NCBI GenBank assembly: GCA_036675265.1
Contig: JAKFFJ010000066.1
Coordinates: forward strand, 1 to 57,911
Direction of reading: 5' to 3'
DNA length: 57,911 nt
From: CAMPJU01 sp036675265
Lineage (GTDB): Bacteria; Pseudomonadota; Gammaproteobacteria; Xanthomonadales; Xanthomonadaceae
Position numbers and translations under genes: made by a program. Shown here piece by piece: positions 24,983 through 33,421 of the stretch (positions are counted from its first letter, which is position 1; each line of letters starts with the position of its first letter). The notes under the pieces are model-generated. The model did no database searches. It saw only the letters and a program-made list of their open reading frames with translations, and was not told the DNA's origin.

Positions 24983-26491
24983 ATGACCGATCCAGCCCAG
25001 GCACGCGCCGCCGTCCCGGCCCTCTCCGATGCCGATTACCGCCGCATGGTCCAGGCGGTGGGCGACTACGCCATCTTCATGCTGGACCCCAGGGGGAGGA
25101 TTGCCAGCTGGAACCGCGGGGCGGAACTGGCCAAGGGCTATACGGCCGACGAGGCCATCGGCCGGCACTTCTCGATCTTCTATCCCCAGGACCGGATCGA
25201 CGAGGGCTGGCCGGAACAGGAGCTCGCGCTGGCGCAGGAGCACGGCCGCATCGAGGACGAAGGCTGGCGCATCCGCAAGGACGGCAGCCGGTTCTGGGCC
25301 AGCGTGGTCATCACGGCCCTGTACGACGAGGCCGGCGGCCTGCGTGGTTACGCCAAGGTGACCCGCGACCTGACCGAGCGCCGCCAGCAGGAGGAGCTGT
25401 TGCGCCAGAGCGACGAGCGCTTCCGGCACATCGTCGAGGGCGTGCGCGACTACGCGATCTTCATGCTGGACCCCCAGGGCCACGTGGCTACCTGGAACCT
25501 CGGCGCGCAGCTCAACAAGGGGTACCTGGCCGAGGAGATCCTGGGCCGGCATTTCTCCGTGTTCTACACGCAGGAGGACATCGATCGCGACTGGCCCGGG
25601 CGCGAACTCGAGCTCGCACTGCGGGACGGCCGGTTCGAGGACGAGGGGTGGCGCGTCCGCAAGGATGGCTCCCGGTTCTGGGCCAACGTGGTGATCACCG
25701 CGCTGCACGACGTCGACGGGACGCACCGCGGCTTCGCCAAGGTGACGCGCGACCTGACGCAGCAACGCCGCGTCGACGCGCTGGAGGACCAGGGACGGCA
25801 GTTGACCCGCTTCCTCGCGGTGCTGGGCCACGAGCTGCGCAATCCGCTGGCGTCCATCGCCAATGTCGTGTCGGTCATGGAACTGGAGGAGTCGCAGAAC
25901 CCGCGGATCCGCCGCGTGCGCGACGTCCTGACGCGCCAGGTCGGGCACCTCAAGCGGCTGGTCGACGACCTGCTGGACGTCGGCCGCATCGTCAGCGGCA
26001 AGGTCCGGCTGGACCGTGCCCCGGTCCGCCTCCAGGACGTGGTGGCCGGGGCGGTGGAGACGGTCATGCCGGAAATGGACCGGCACCGCCACGTGCTGCA
26101 GCAGGACATCGAGGCCCGGCCGCTGTGGGTGTCGGGCGACCGGGTGAGGCTGGTCCAGGTGCTGGTCAACCTGCTGCACAACGCGGCCAAGTTCACGCCC
26201 GGCGAGGGCCGGATCCGCCTGGTGCTCCGCCGCGCGGGCGATGCCGCCGAACTGGTGGTGTCGGACAACGGGCCGGGGATCCCGCGCGAGCGCCTGCGCC
26301 ACATCTTCAAGCTGTTCGCCCAGGGCGAGGAGGACCATGCGGCCCGGCAGCACGGGGGCCTGGGCATCGGCTTGAGCCTGGTCTACCAGATGGTGCACCA
26401 GCACGGCGGCGACGTCAGTGCGTTCAGCAACGGCGAACCCGGCCAGGGTGCCGAATTCGTGGTCTGCCTGCCGTTGATCGACCCGCCCTGA
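24983..26491 (+). CDS. Tandem-PAS sensor histidine kinase
   Basis: 502 residues, no membrane segment, so cytosolic. Two very similar PAS domains, about 20-130 and 146-258, share DYAIFMLDP, GRHFS(I/V)FY, EDEGWR(I/V)RKDGSRFWA and KVTRDLT, pointing to an internal duplication. The kinase core has H283 in VLGHELRNPLAS, the N-box LLHNAAKFT, DNGPGIPR and GGLGIGLSL. No receiver. It is divergent from the KaiC-like gene across 146 bp. The PAS ligand is unknown. Confidence 0.93.
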   Translation: MTDPAQARAAVPALSDADYRRMVQAVGDYAIFMLDPRGRIASWNRGAELAKGYTADEAIGRHFSIFYPQDRIDEGWPEQELALAQEHGRIEDEGWRIRKDGSRFWASVVITALYDEAGGLRGYAKVTRDLTERRQQEELLRQSDERFRHIVEGVRDYAIFMLDPQGHVATWNLGAQLNKGYLAEEILGRHFSVFYTQEDIDRDWPGRELELALRDGRFEDEGWRVRKDGSRFWANVVITALHDVDGTHRGFAKVTRDLTQQRRVDALEDQGRQLTRFLAVLGHELRNPLASIANVVSVMELEESQNPRIRRVRDVLTRQVGHLKRLVDDLLDVGRIVSGKVRLDRAPVRLQDVVAGAVETVMPEMDRHRHVLQQDIEARPLWVSGDRVRLVQVLVNLLHNAAKFTPGEGRIRLVLRRAGDAAELVVSDNGPGIPRERLRHIFKLFAQGEEDHAARQHGGLGIGLSLVYQMVHQHGGDVSAFSNGEPGQGAEFVVCLPLIDPP

Positions 26492-26509
26492 GACCCCCGG
26501 GAGACCAGG

Positions 26510-27298
26510 ATGGCTTCCAGGCAGCTCCGCGTCGCCACCTTCAACATCAATGGCATCCGTTCGCGGTTGCCGTCGTTGCTGGCATGGCTGGCGAAGGAGA
26601 AGCCGGACATCGCGTGCCTGCAGGAGTTGAAGGCGCCGCATGACGCATTCCCCCTGGCCGCGATCGAAGGCGCGGGCTACCAGGCGCTGTGGCAGGGCCA
26701 GGTGTCGTGGAACGGCGTGGCCATCCTGTCGCGCGGGAGCGCGCCGATCGAGGCGCGGCGCAAGTTGCCGTTCGATCCCGCGGACACCCAGGCGCGGTAC
26801 CTGGAGGCGGCCGTGCAGGGGATCATCGTCGCCTGCCTCTACCTGCCCAACGGCAACCCGCAGCCTGGCCCGAAGTTCGACTACAAGCTGCGCTGGTTCG
26901 ACCGGCTGATCCGCCACGCGAAGACGCTGCAGGCAAGCCCGCACCCGGTGGTGCTGGCGGGCGACTTCAACGTGGTGCCGACCGACTTCGACATCTACAA
27001 CCCGAAGTCGTGGCGGCGCGATGCGCTGCTGCAGCCCGAGTCGCGCGAGCGCTACCAGCGCCTGCTGGACCAGGGCTGGATCGACGCGATCCGCCACCTG
27101 CATCCGGAGAAGCAGGTCTTCACCTTCTGGGACTACTTCCGGCAGCACTGGGAGCGGGACGCGGGGCTGCGCATCGACCACCTGTTGCTCAACCCTGCGC
27201 TGGCGCCGCGGCTGGCGTCGGCGGGTGTCGACAAGTGGGTCCGCGGGTTGCCCAAGGCGAGCGACCACGCGCCGGCATGGATCCGGTTGCGGCGGTGA
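26510..27298 (+). CDS. xth: Exodeoxyribonuclease III / AP endonuclease
   Basis: 262 residues, the usual length. It nicks DNA at abasic sites and removes 3' blocks in base excision repair. RVATFNINGIRSR and CLQELKAP hold the metal-binding Asn and Glu. The central VLAGDFNVVPTDFDIYNP has the catalytic Asp-x-Asn, and KASDHAPAWI near the C-terminus has the catalytic Asp-His. It starts 18 bp after the PAS kinase. The 3' end is followed immediately by an inverted repeat shared with the convergent hydrolase gene. Confidence 0.96.
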   Translation: MASRQLRVATFNINGIRSRLPSLLAWLAKEKPDIACLQELKAPHDAFPLAAIEGAGYQALWQGQVSWNGVAILSRGSAPIEARRKLPFDPADTQARYLEAAVQGIIVACLYLPNGNPQPGPKFDYKLRWFDRLIRHAKTLQASPHPVVLAGDFNVVPTDFDIYNPKSWRRDALLQPESRERYQRLLDQGWIDAIRHLHPEKQVFTFWDYFRQHWERDAGLRIDHLLLNPALAPRLASAGVDKWVRGLPKASDHAPAWIRLRR

Positions 27299-27376
27299 CC
27301 CCGGATTCCGCTTCGCTGCATCCGGGCGACGTGGCGCCGTAGCCCGGATGGAGGCGCGCAGCGCCGCAATCCGGGG
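27299..27376. repeat. CCCGGATT inverted repeat filling a convergent gap
   Basis: The left arm CCCCGGATTCCGCTTCGCTG and a complementary right arm ending CAATCCGGGG enclose a GC-rich centre. It occupies the whole 78 bp between the xth and hydrolase stop codons. One arm matches the hairpin at 9944. It may act as a bidirectional end structure, but it has no T-runs. Confidence 0.75.
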
Positions 27377-27925
27377 TCACGCGCGGATCGCGCGGCAGGG
27401 CATGACCTCGACCTCCATCTCGCGCAGCACCGCCAGCGCGTTGCGATGCCGCGTCGCGGTCATCGACGCAGTCCCGTCACTGGCCACCACCACGTCCAGC
27501 TCCCGCATCCGCGCATCGATCGCGCTCGCGAGGATGCACTGGTCGCTGCTGATGCCCGTGAGCACCACCCGGCCGATGCCGAGCTGCGAGAGCAGCACTT
27601 CCAGCGGCGTGTTGTAGAACGCGGAGTGCTGCGGCTTGAGCAGGTTGTAGTCGTCCTGCTCCGGCGGCAGGGCGTCGATGAGCGGGGCGCCCGCCACGTC
27701 GGGCTGGCTGCAGATGGCCACGAGCTGTCGGAAGTCCTCGCGCCAGTGGGTGAAGTTGTCGTTGACGAAGACCACCGGCACCCCCTGCGGCTTGAGGCGG
27801 GCGCGGAGGCCGGCGATCCGGCGGGCGGCGGGCAGGGCGTGGCGGAGCAGGGACCGTGCCTTCGGGAAGTCGAGCGGGTTGACCATGTCGACGACGACGA
27901 GGGCGGTTCGGGCGTTGGTGGCCAT
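27377..27925 (-). CDS. Isochorismatase-like cysteine hydrolase
   Basis: 182 residues from ATG 27925; a TTG/ATG further upstream would add 15 residues lacking conservation. The catalytic triad of the family is visible: Asp in TALVVVDMVNP, Lys in NLLKPQHSAFYNT, Cys in GISSDQCILASAIDA. Family members hydrolyse amides or vinyl ethers (nicotinamidase, isochorismatase, ureidoacrylate amidase). The substrate here cannot be assigned. It lies after the TonB receptor on the same strand but behind its terminator. Confidence 0.9.
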   Translation of the reverse strand: MATNARTALVVVDMVNPLDFPKARSLLRHALPAARRIAGLRARLKPQGVPVVFVNDNFTHWREDFRQLVAICSQPDVAGAPLIDALPPEQDDYNLLKPQHSAFYNTPLEVLLSQLGIGRVVLTGISSDQCILASAIDARMRELDVVVASDGTASMTATRHRNALAVLREMEVEVMPCRAIRA

Positions 27926-27970
27926 GTCGCCAGCATGGCGCCGCCCGCGTGTGGCCGCCGTATTCGCCAA

Positions 27971-28000
27971 GAAAAAGAAGCCCGGCTTGCGCCGGGCTTC
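27971..28000 (-). terminator. Terminator of the TonB-dependent receptor gene
   Basis: On the minus strand GAAGCCCGGC pairs perfectly with GCCGGGCTTC around a 4-nt loop, followed by TTTTTC. It lies 27 bp after the receptor stop codon and ends that transcript before the hydrolase gene. Confidence 0.9.
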
Positions 28001-28026
28001 GAGCTGCCACCCCTGGAGCGGATGGA

Positions 28027-30885
28027 TCAGTTGAACAGGTAGCTGAACTCCACGAAGACCTCGCGGCCCACGGGGCTGAAGGCCCGCCAGAAGTACGGGT
28101 AGCTGTTGAAGGTGTCGTCTTCCGGGTGGATGTCGTCCAGCACGTTGTTGACGTACAGGGTGAGCTCCGCGTTGTCCGTGATCTGCTTGGACACGTTGAC
28201 GTTCCAGATGGTGTGGCCGTCGATGCGGAAGGTCTCCGCCCAGTTCGGCAGCGACCCCACGCGGTAGCCATACAGGCCCACGCCCCAGTCGTCGCGCTGC
28301 CAGGTGAACTGGCCGGTCACGCGGCTGCGGAAGTTGAAGTACTGCATGTGGTCGCGGATGTTGACCACCGGCTCGCCCTCGAACTCCTGCGACTCCAGCT
28401 TCAGCACGTGCGTCCAGGCAAGGTCGATGCCGAAGTCGCCCCAGCGGTCGGTGTCGATGCCGTAGGTCCAGCGGGCGTCGATGCCGGAGGTCTCGACCAG
28501 TGCCTGGTTGAACGGCAGCGACTCGAAGGTGTCGATCTCGTCGTCGTTGATGCCGTCGGTGCCGGCGCGGTCGATCAGCCCGGTGAAGAACGCGCAGGAA
28601 TCGGAGCCGGAGTCGACCGGCGTGCCGTCGCGTTCCTCGCCCAGCAGGCAGTCCGCCTCGTTGCGCAGCAGGTAGCCGGTGTCAATGTCCGACACGCCGC
28701 CCTCGAGCTTGATGTCGTAGTAGTCGGCGGAGAACGACATGTTCTCCATGATGTCCCACACCAGGCCGAAGGTCAGCGACTCGCCGGTCTCTTCCTCGAG
28801 TTCCGGGTTGCCGTGCCGCGTGCCGAACACGCTGTACACGTACTCGGTCGTGCTGCACGGGTTCGGGGTGGCGGTCGGGTCGAACCCGTCGCGCCGGCAC
28901 CGGTACTCGTCGAACACGGTCTGGAAGAAGCCCGAGTTGTCCGCGAACACGTAGTGCATGTCCGGCGCGCGGAAGCTGGTCGCCTTGGTGCCGCGCACCA
29001 GCAGGTTGTCGAACGGACGCCATTCCAGCCCGGCCTGCCAGGTCACCGCGTCGTCCACCGCCGTGATGTCGTCGTACCGGTCGTAACGGCCGGCAAGGCT
29101 GGCGGTGAGGGTGTCCAGCACCGGGATGTTGAACTCCATGCCGAACGCGTAGCGGTCACGCTCGCCGCCGCCGCCCGTGCTGGTCAGGTTGTAGATCGGT
29201 TCGGGACCGGTGTAGTCCGGCGAGGTGCGCGGATCCGGGTTGATCTCGTAGCTCTGGGTCGCGAACTCCACGACCGAGGCCATGGCCAGCGGACCGGCCG
29301 GCAGCTCCCACAGGTCGCCCGAGAACACCAGGCTGGCCTGGGTCACGTCGGACTCGGCATCGGACTTCACCCGGGTGTTCAGGGCCGCGAAGTCCTCGGC
29401 CGAGATCGGGTTGAAGAACCGCTCGTCGTTCAGGTCGTAGACCGGGTACCCGAAGATCGGGTCCTCGCCCAGCTGCTCGCCCAGGAAGTAGTCGTTGAGC
29501 GGATTCTCGAGGAACCGCGGACGGTCGATGTCGATCTTGTACGCGGCGTGCGACAAGGTGGCTTCCCAGTCGAAGCGGCCGTCGAACATGATGCCGCGCA
29601 GGCCGGTCGCCAGGTCGTACGCCTGTTCGTCGTACAGCGAGTTCTGCGCACCGATGCCGCCGACTTCGTCGGGCGTGAAGATGCGCTGGGTCTGCACCAC
29701 GGCGCCGCCGGTGTACGGGATGCCGAAGCGACGGAGGAACGACGCCAGCCCGGGTGACGTCAGCGTGGGGTCGAAATACGCCGGGCTTGCCCAGAACTGG
29801 GTGTTGCTGGCCAGCTTCGCGTCGGCCGACGTGAAGTTGAACTGCGCCCAGCCCTGCATGTCGTCAGTGAAGTCCCAGGTCCCGTAGGTGTAACCAGAGA
29901 AGTTGCGGTCCGAGTTGCGGATCGCCTGGGTCGCCGGGTAGCCGAAGTAGCCGCAGCGCGGGCCGCGGTACACGCCGGAGGTCTCGAAGAAGAAGGTGTC
30001 GAACTCGGAGAAGCGGGCGCAGGCTTCCTGGCCGGTCGCGCCGTCTTCGCCGAAGTAGCGGGCACTGCTGATGAGGTCGATCAGCAGCAGGCCTTCCACC
30101 GGGTTGACGTCCTCGTCCGGCACGGACGGGTCGTCGAGGTACGAGTCCATGAAGTCGCGCTGCGAGGCGTAGATCTCCTCGCGCTCCAGGGCCTCGAAGG
30201 CGTAGGTCACGCTCCAGTTGTCGCCCATCTTGCCGCCGATCCACTGGACGCGGCCGGTGTCGCCGCCACCGCGGGTGGTGGTGCCACCCATGATGTTGAG
30301 CATGTCGCCTTCGTAGTCCGTCTTCATGATGACGTTGACCACGCCCGCGACGGCGTCGGAACCGTAGATCGCCGAGGCGCCACCGGACAGGATCTCGATG
30401 CGCTCGATGGCCGCGGCGGGGATGTTGGACAGGTCGACCGCGTTCGACTGGCTGTTGTAGGGCAGCGGGTAGTCGGCGGCGCGGCGGCCGTTGATCAGCA
30501 CCAGCTGGTACCCGGGGCCGAGGCCGCGCAGGTTGAGGAAGCTGGCGTTCGGGGTGAACCCGTTCTGGGTCAGTTCGTTCTGGACCGAACCGGTGAACTG
30601 GGTGAGGGTGTTCAGCGCGTCGTAGACGGTGCTGAAGCCCTGGATCTCCAGGTCCTCGGCGGTGATGACGGTGACCGGGGCGGGGCCCTCGACCTCCGCG
30701 CGGCCGATGCGCGAGCCGGTGACGACGACGCGCTCCAGCTCGGTCGCGTCTTCGGCCTGGGTCTCTTCGGCTTCTTCTTCGGTGGCCTCCTGGGCGAGGA
30801 CCATGCCCGTGGTGGGCAACAGCAACGCCGCGACGAGGGCGGCACTCAAGCGGCTGCGCTGCAGCCGGTTCCTGGAAACACGCAT
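28027..30885 (-). CDS. TonB-dependent outer membrane receptor
   Basis: 952 residues. Signal peptide of about 33 residues ending in VLAQ. A short Glu-rich stretch (EATEEEAEETQAED) precedes the plug domain: LERVVVTGSRI, PVTVITAEDLE, SFLNLRGLGPGYQLVLINGRR, IERIEILSGGASAIYGSDAVAGVVNVI. The C-terminal two thirds form the beta barrel and end in EFSYLF with terminal aromatic residues. It takes up a large substrate using TonB energy. The substrate is unknown and no regulator or transporter flanks it. AGAAGGGG precedes the ATG at 30885. Confidence 0.93.
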   Translation of the reverse strand: MRVSRNRLQRSRLSAALVAALLLPTTGMVLAQEATEEEAEETQAEDATELERVVVTGSRIGRAEVEGPAPVTVITAEDLEIQGFSTVYDALNTLTQFTGSVQNELTQNGFTPNASFLNLRGLGPGYQLVLINGRRAADYPLPYNSQSNAVDLSNIPAAAIERIEILSGGASAIYGSDAVAGVVNVIMKTDYEGDMLNIMGGTTTRGGGDTGRVQWIGGKMGDNWSVTYAFEALEREEIYASQRDFMDSYLDDPSVPDEDVNPVEGLLLIDLISSARYFGEDGATGQEACARFSEFDTFFFETSGVYRGPRCGYFGYPATQAIRNSDRNFSGYTYGTWDFTDDMQGWAQFNFTSADAKLASNTQFWASPAYFDPTLTSPGLASFLRRFGIPYTGGAVVQTQRIFTPDEVGGIGAQNSLYDEQAYDLATGLRGIMFDGRFDWEATLSHAAYKIDIDRPRFLENPLNDYFLGEQLGEDPIFGYPVYDLNDERFFNPISAEDFAALNTRVKSDAESDVTQASLVFSGDLWELPAGPLAMASVVEFATQSYEINPDPRTSPDYTGPEPIYNLTSTGGGGERDRYAFGMEFNIPVLDTLTASLAGRYDRYDDITAVDDAVTWQAGLEWRPFDNLLVRGTKATSFRAPDMHYVFADNSGFFQTVFDEYRCRRDGFDPTATPNPCSTTEYVYSVFGTRHGNPELEEETGESLTFGLVWDIMENMSFSADYYDIKLEGGVSDIDTGYLLRNEADCLLGEERDGTPVDSGSDSCAFFTGLIDRAGTDGINDDEIDTFESLPFNQALVETSGIDARWTYGIDTDRWGDFGIDLAWTHVLKLESQEFEGEPVVNIRDHMQYFNFRSRVTGQFTWQRDDWGVGLYGYRVGSLPNWAETFRIDGHTIWNVNVSKQITDNAELTLYVNNVLDDIHPEDDTFNSYPYFWRAFSPVGREVFVEFSYLFN

Positions 30886-31000
30886 TCGATAACCCCTTCT
30901 GGTTGCGTAATGAGGGGTAATGCTGCAATCCCTGCCCCAGACGTAATGTGGGCTTCCTGCCCGTGTGATCACCCGTGTCAGCACCCCTGACCGGGCGAAA

Positions 31001-31015
31001 TTAACATGGTGTTAA
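31001..31015. promoter_or_regulatory. Palindrome between TonB receptor and mrp (candidate operator)
   Basis: TTAACATGGTGTTAA: perfect 6-bp arms with a 3-bp spacer, in the AT-rich 180-bp divergent gap between the receptor start (30885) and the Mrp start (31066). It is a candidate operator for one or both genes. The cognate protein is unknown. Confidence 0.5.
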
Positions 31016-31065
31016 CAGAGCTGCCACAATAGGCAGGCCTCCCGTGATTACGGAACCTGAACGAC

Positions 31066-32145
31066 GTGAATGCCCCTTCCAGGGCCGAGACAGCCCTCGG
31101 CCAGCTGCTCCTCCCGGACACACCCGTCACCCTCGCGGCAGCGTGCGCGAAGGTGCAGGTCGCGGTGGATGGCACGCGCGCGGCGGTCTCGCTGGTGCTG
31201 GGCGTGCCGTTGCAGGGGACGCGCGAGGCCCTGGAGGCCGCGGTCCGCTCGGCGCTCGCCGGCCTGGGGCTCGAGCTCGGCCACCTGGAACTGCAGCAGC
31301 GGATCGTCGCGCACGCGCCGCAGGGGGCGCTGATGCCCGTGCCCCGCGTGCGCAACATCCTGGCGGTGGCCTCGGGCAAGGGCGGCGTCGGCAAGTCGAC
31401 CACGGCGGTGAACCTGGCGCTGGCGCTGGCGGCGGACGGCGCCCGGGTCGGGCTGCTCGATGCCGACGTGTACGGCCCCAGCGTGCCGACCATGCTGGGC
31501 CTGTCGGGCCGGCCCGACAGCCCTGACGGCAAGTCGATCGAGCCGATGCGCGCGCACGGCATCGAGGCGATCTCCATCGGCCTGATGGTCGAGCAGGACA
31601 CGCCGATGATCTGGCGGGGCCCGATGGCGACCTCGGCGCTGACGCAACTGCTGGAGCAGACGCTGTGGGGCGGGGAGGACGGGCTCGACTACCTGGTGGT
31701 CGACCTGCCGCCGGGCACCGGCGACATCCAGCTGACCCTCGCGCAGAAGATCCCGGTCGCCGGCGTGGTGGTGGTCACGACGCCGCAGGAAGTGGCGACC
31801 ATGGACGCACGCAAGGCCGTGCGGATGTTCGAGAAGGTCAACGTGCCGGTGCTGGGCCTGGTCGAGAACATGGCGGTCCACGTGTGCACCCATTGCGGCC
31901 ATGCCGAGCACCTCTTCGGCGAGGGCGGCGCGGCGCGCATGGCCGGGATGTACGGGCTCCCGCTGCTGGGCGCGTTGCCGCTGGAGCGCGTGATCCGCGA
32001 GCAGGGCGACGTCGGCGTGCCGGTCGTCGCGTTCGCGCCCAACTCCGCGACCGCGGCCACCTACCGTGCGATGGCGCGCAACGTCGCCGCGCACCTGGCC
32101 GCGCGCCCGCGCGCACCCATGTCCATCGGCGCCTCGCTTCTCTAA
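31066..32145 (+). CDS. apbC: Mrp/ApbC-type iron-sulfur cluster carrier ATPase
   Basis: 359 residues, GTG start. An N-terminal MIP18/DUF59-like region (about 1-95) is divergent from the standard family. The ParA-like ATPase begins with VASGKGGVGKSTTAVNLALAL (deviant Walker A with both Lys), then LLDADVYGPSVPTMLG and DLPPGTGDIQLTL. The CTHCG pair near residue 270 is the cluster-binding CxxC. It forms a dimer that carries 4Fe-4S clusters to apoproteins. It is divergent from the TonB receptor and followed by dcd after 44 bp. Confidence 0.94.
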   Translation: MNAPSRAETALGQLLLPDTPVTLAAACAKVQVAVDGTRAAVSLVLGVPLQGTREALEAAVRSALAGLGLELGHLELQQRIVAHAPQGALMPVPRVRNILAVASGKGGVGKSTTAVNLALALAADGARVGLLDADVYGPSVPTMLGLSGRPDSPDGKSIEPMRAHGIEAISIGLMVEQDTPMIWRGPMATSALTQLLEQTLWGGEDGLDYLVVDLPPGTGDIQLTLAQKIPVAGVVVVTTPQEVATMDARKAVRMFEKVNVPVLGLVENMAVHVCTHCGHAEHLFGEGGAARMAGMYGLPLLGALPLERVIREQGDVGVPVVAFAPNSATAATYRAMARNVAAHLAARPRAPMSIGASLL

Positions 32146-32189
32146 GATCGCTGCTTCAATCCTGCAATGCCTAGTCCCGGGGACCATCG

Positions 32190-32765
32190 ATGAGCATCAA
32201 GTCCGACCGCTGGATCCGCCGCATGGCCGAATCGCACGGGATGATCGAGCCGTTCGAGCCGGGGCAGGTCAAGCAGTCCGCCGATGGCCACCGGATCGTC
32301 AGCTACGGGACGTCCAGCTACGGCTACGACGTGCGCTGCTCGCGCGAGTTCAAGGTGTTCACCAACATCAACTCGACGATCGTGGACCCGAAGGCGTTCG
32401 ACCCGGGCAGCTTCGTCGACATCGACGCGGACGTCTGCATCATCCCGCCCAACTCGTTCGCGCTGGCGCGTACCGTCGAGTACTTCCGCATCCCGCGCGA
32501 CACGCTCGTGGTGTGCCTGGGCAAGAGCACCTATGCGCGTTGCGGGATCATCGTCAACGTGACCCCGCTCGAGCCGGAGTGGGAAGGGCACGTGACCCTC
32601 GAATTCAGCAACACCACGCCGCTGCCGGCACGCATCTACGCCAACGAGGGCGTGGCGCAGATGCTGTTCTTCCAGGCCGCGGCGGACGACGTGTGCGAGA
32701 CGAGCTACCGGGACCGCGGCGGGAAGTACCAGGGGCAGCAGGGCGTCACGCTCCCGCGCACCTAG
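32190..32765 (+). CDS. dcd: dCTP deaminase
   Basis: 191 residues. It deaminates dCTP to dUTP to feed dTMP synthesis. SIKSDRWIRRMAE at the N-terminus, SYGTSSYGYDVRCS, VVCLGKSTYARCGIIVNVTPLEPEWEGHVTLEFSNTTPLPARIYANEG (key residues S-x-x-A-R, E in PLEPEWEG) and the QG-x-x-LP-R-T C-terminus are all as in gammaproteobacterial Dcd. The stop overlaps the stop of the convergent pcp gene: both are read from one CTAG. Confidence 0.97.
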   Translation: MSIKSDRWIRRMAESHGMIEPFEPGQVKQSADGHRIVSYGTSSYGYDVRCSREFKVFTNINSTIVDPKAFDPGSFVDIDADVCIIPPNSFALARTVEYFRIPRDTLVVCLGKSTYARCGIIVNVTPLEPEWEGHVTLEFSNTTPLPARIYANEGVAQMLFFQAAADDVCETSYRDRGGKYQGQQGVTLPRT

Positions 32766-33421
32766 TGTTCGGCACCGGCCGCGACGCGCCGGTCGGTGGG
32801 GGTGGCAAGGGCGGTGCGCACGGCGATGCGCAGCGCCTCGGTGGCGAGCGCCACGGACAGGCTGGGCGCACCCGGCCGCGACGCGGCCTCGGCGGGCGCG
32901 TAGGGGACATGGATGAATCCGCCACGCACCCGTGGCGTGCGCCGCAGCGCGTGCATCAGGCCGTAGAAGACGTGGTTGCAGACGTAGGTGCCCGCCGTCT
33001 GCGAGATCGCGGCGGGGATGCCCGCGGCGCGCAGCGCCAGCAGGATCGCCTTGATCGGCAGCGTGGCGAAATATGCGGCGGGGCCGCCTTCCACGACCGG
33101 CGAGTCGACCGGGCTCGCGCCCGCGTTGTCGGGAATCCGCGCGTCGTCGACGTTGATCGCGATGCGTTCGATCGACACTTCGGTGCGGCCCCCGGCGACG
33201 CCCACGCAGAGCACCAGCGCGGGCGTCGCTTCCCGGAGGGCCGCGCGCAGTTCGCGCAGCGAGCGCCCGAACTCCACGGACAGGCAGCGGGCGACGATGC
33301 GGTGGCCGCGGATCCGCGTGCCGTCGAGCGCGCGCACGGCCTCCCAGCTCGGGTTCGACCCGTCGCCGCCGAACGGCACGAACCCGGTGAGCAATACGGT
33401 GGGCGTCGTCGTCTTCGCCAT
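32762..33421 (-). CDS. pcp: Pyroglutamyl-peptidase I
   Basis: 219 residues. A cytosolic cysteine peptidase that removes N-terminal pyroglutamate. VLLTGFVPFGGDGSNPS at the N-terminus, RIAINVDDARIPDNAG with the region of the catalytic Glu, TAGTYVCNHVFYGLMH with the nucleophilic Cys, and GGFIHVPYAP with the His. It is the last gene of the 5-oxoproline operon and overlaps the DUF979 stop (TGATG). Its product, pyroglutamate, is the substrate of PxpABC encoded upstream in the same operon. Confidence 0.95.
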   Translation of the reverse strand: MAKTTTPTVLLTGFVPFGGDGSNPSWEAVRALDGTRIRGHRIVARCLSVEFGRSLRELRAALREATPALVLCVGVAGGRTEVSIERIAINVDDARIPDNAGASPVDSPVVEGGPAAYFATLPIKAILLALRAAGIPAAISQTAGTYVCNHVFYGLMHALRRTPRVRGGFIHVPYAPAEAASRPGAPSLSVALATEALRIAVRTALATPTDRRVAAGAEH

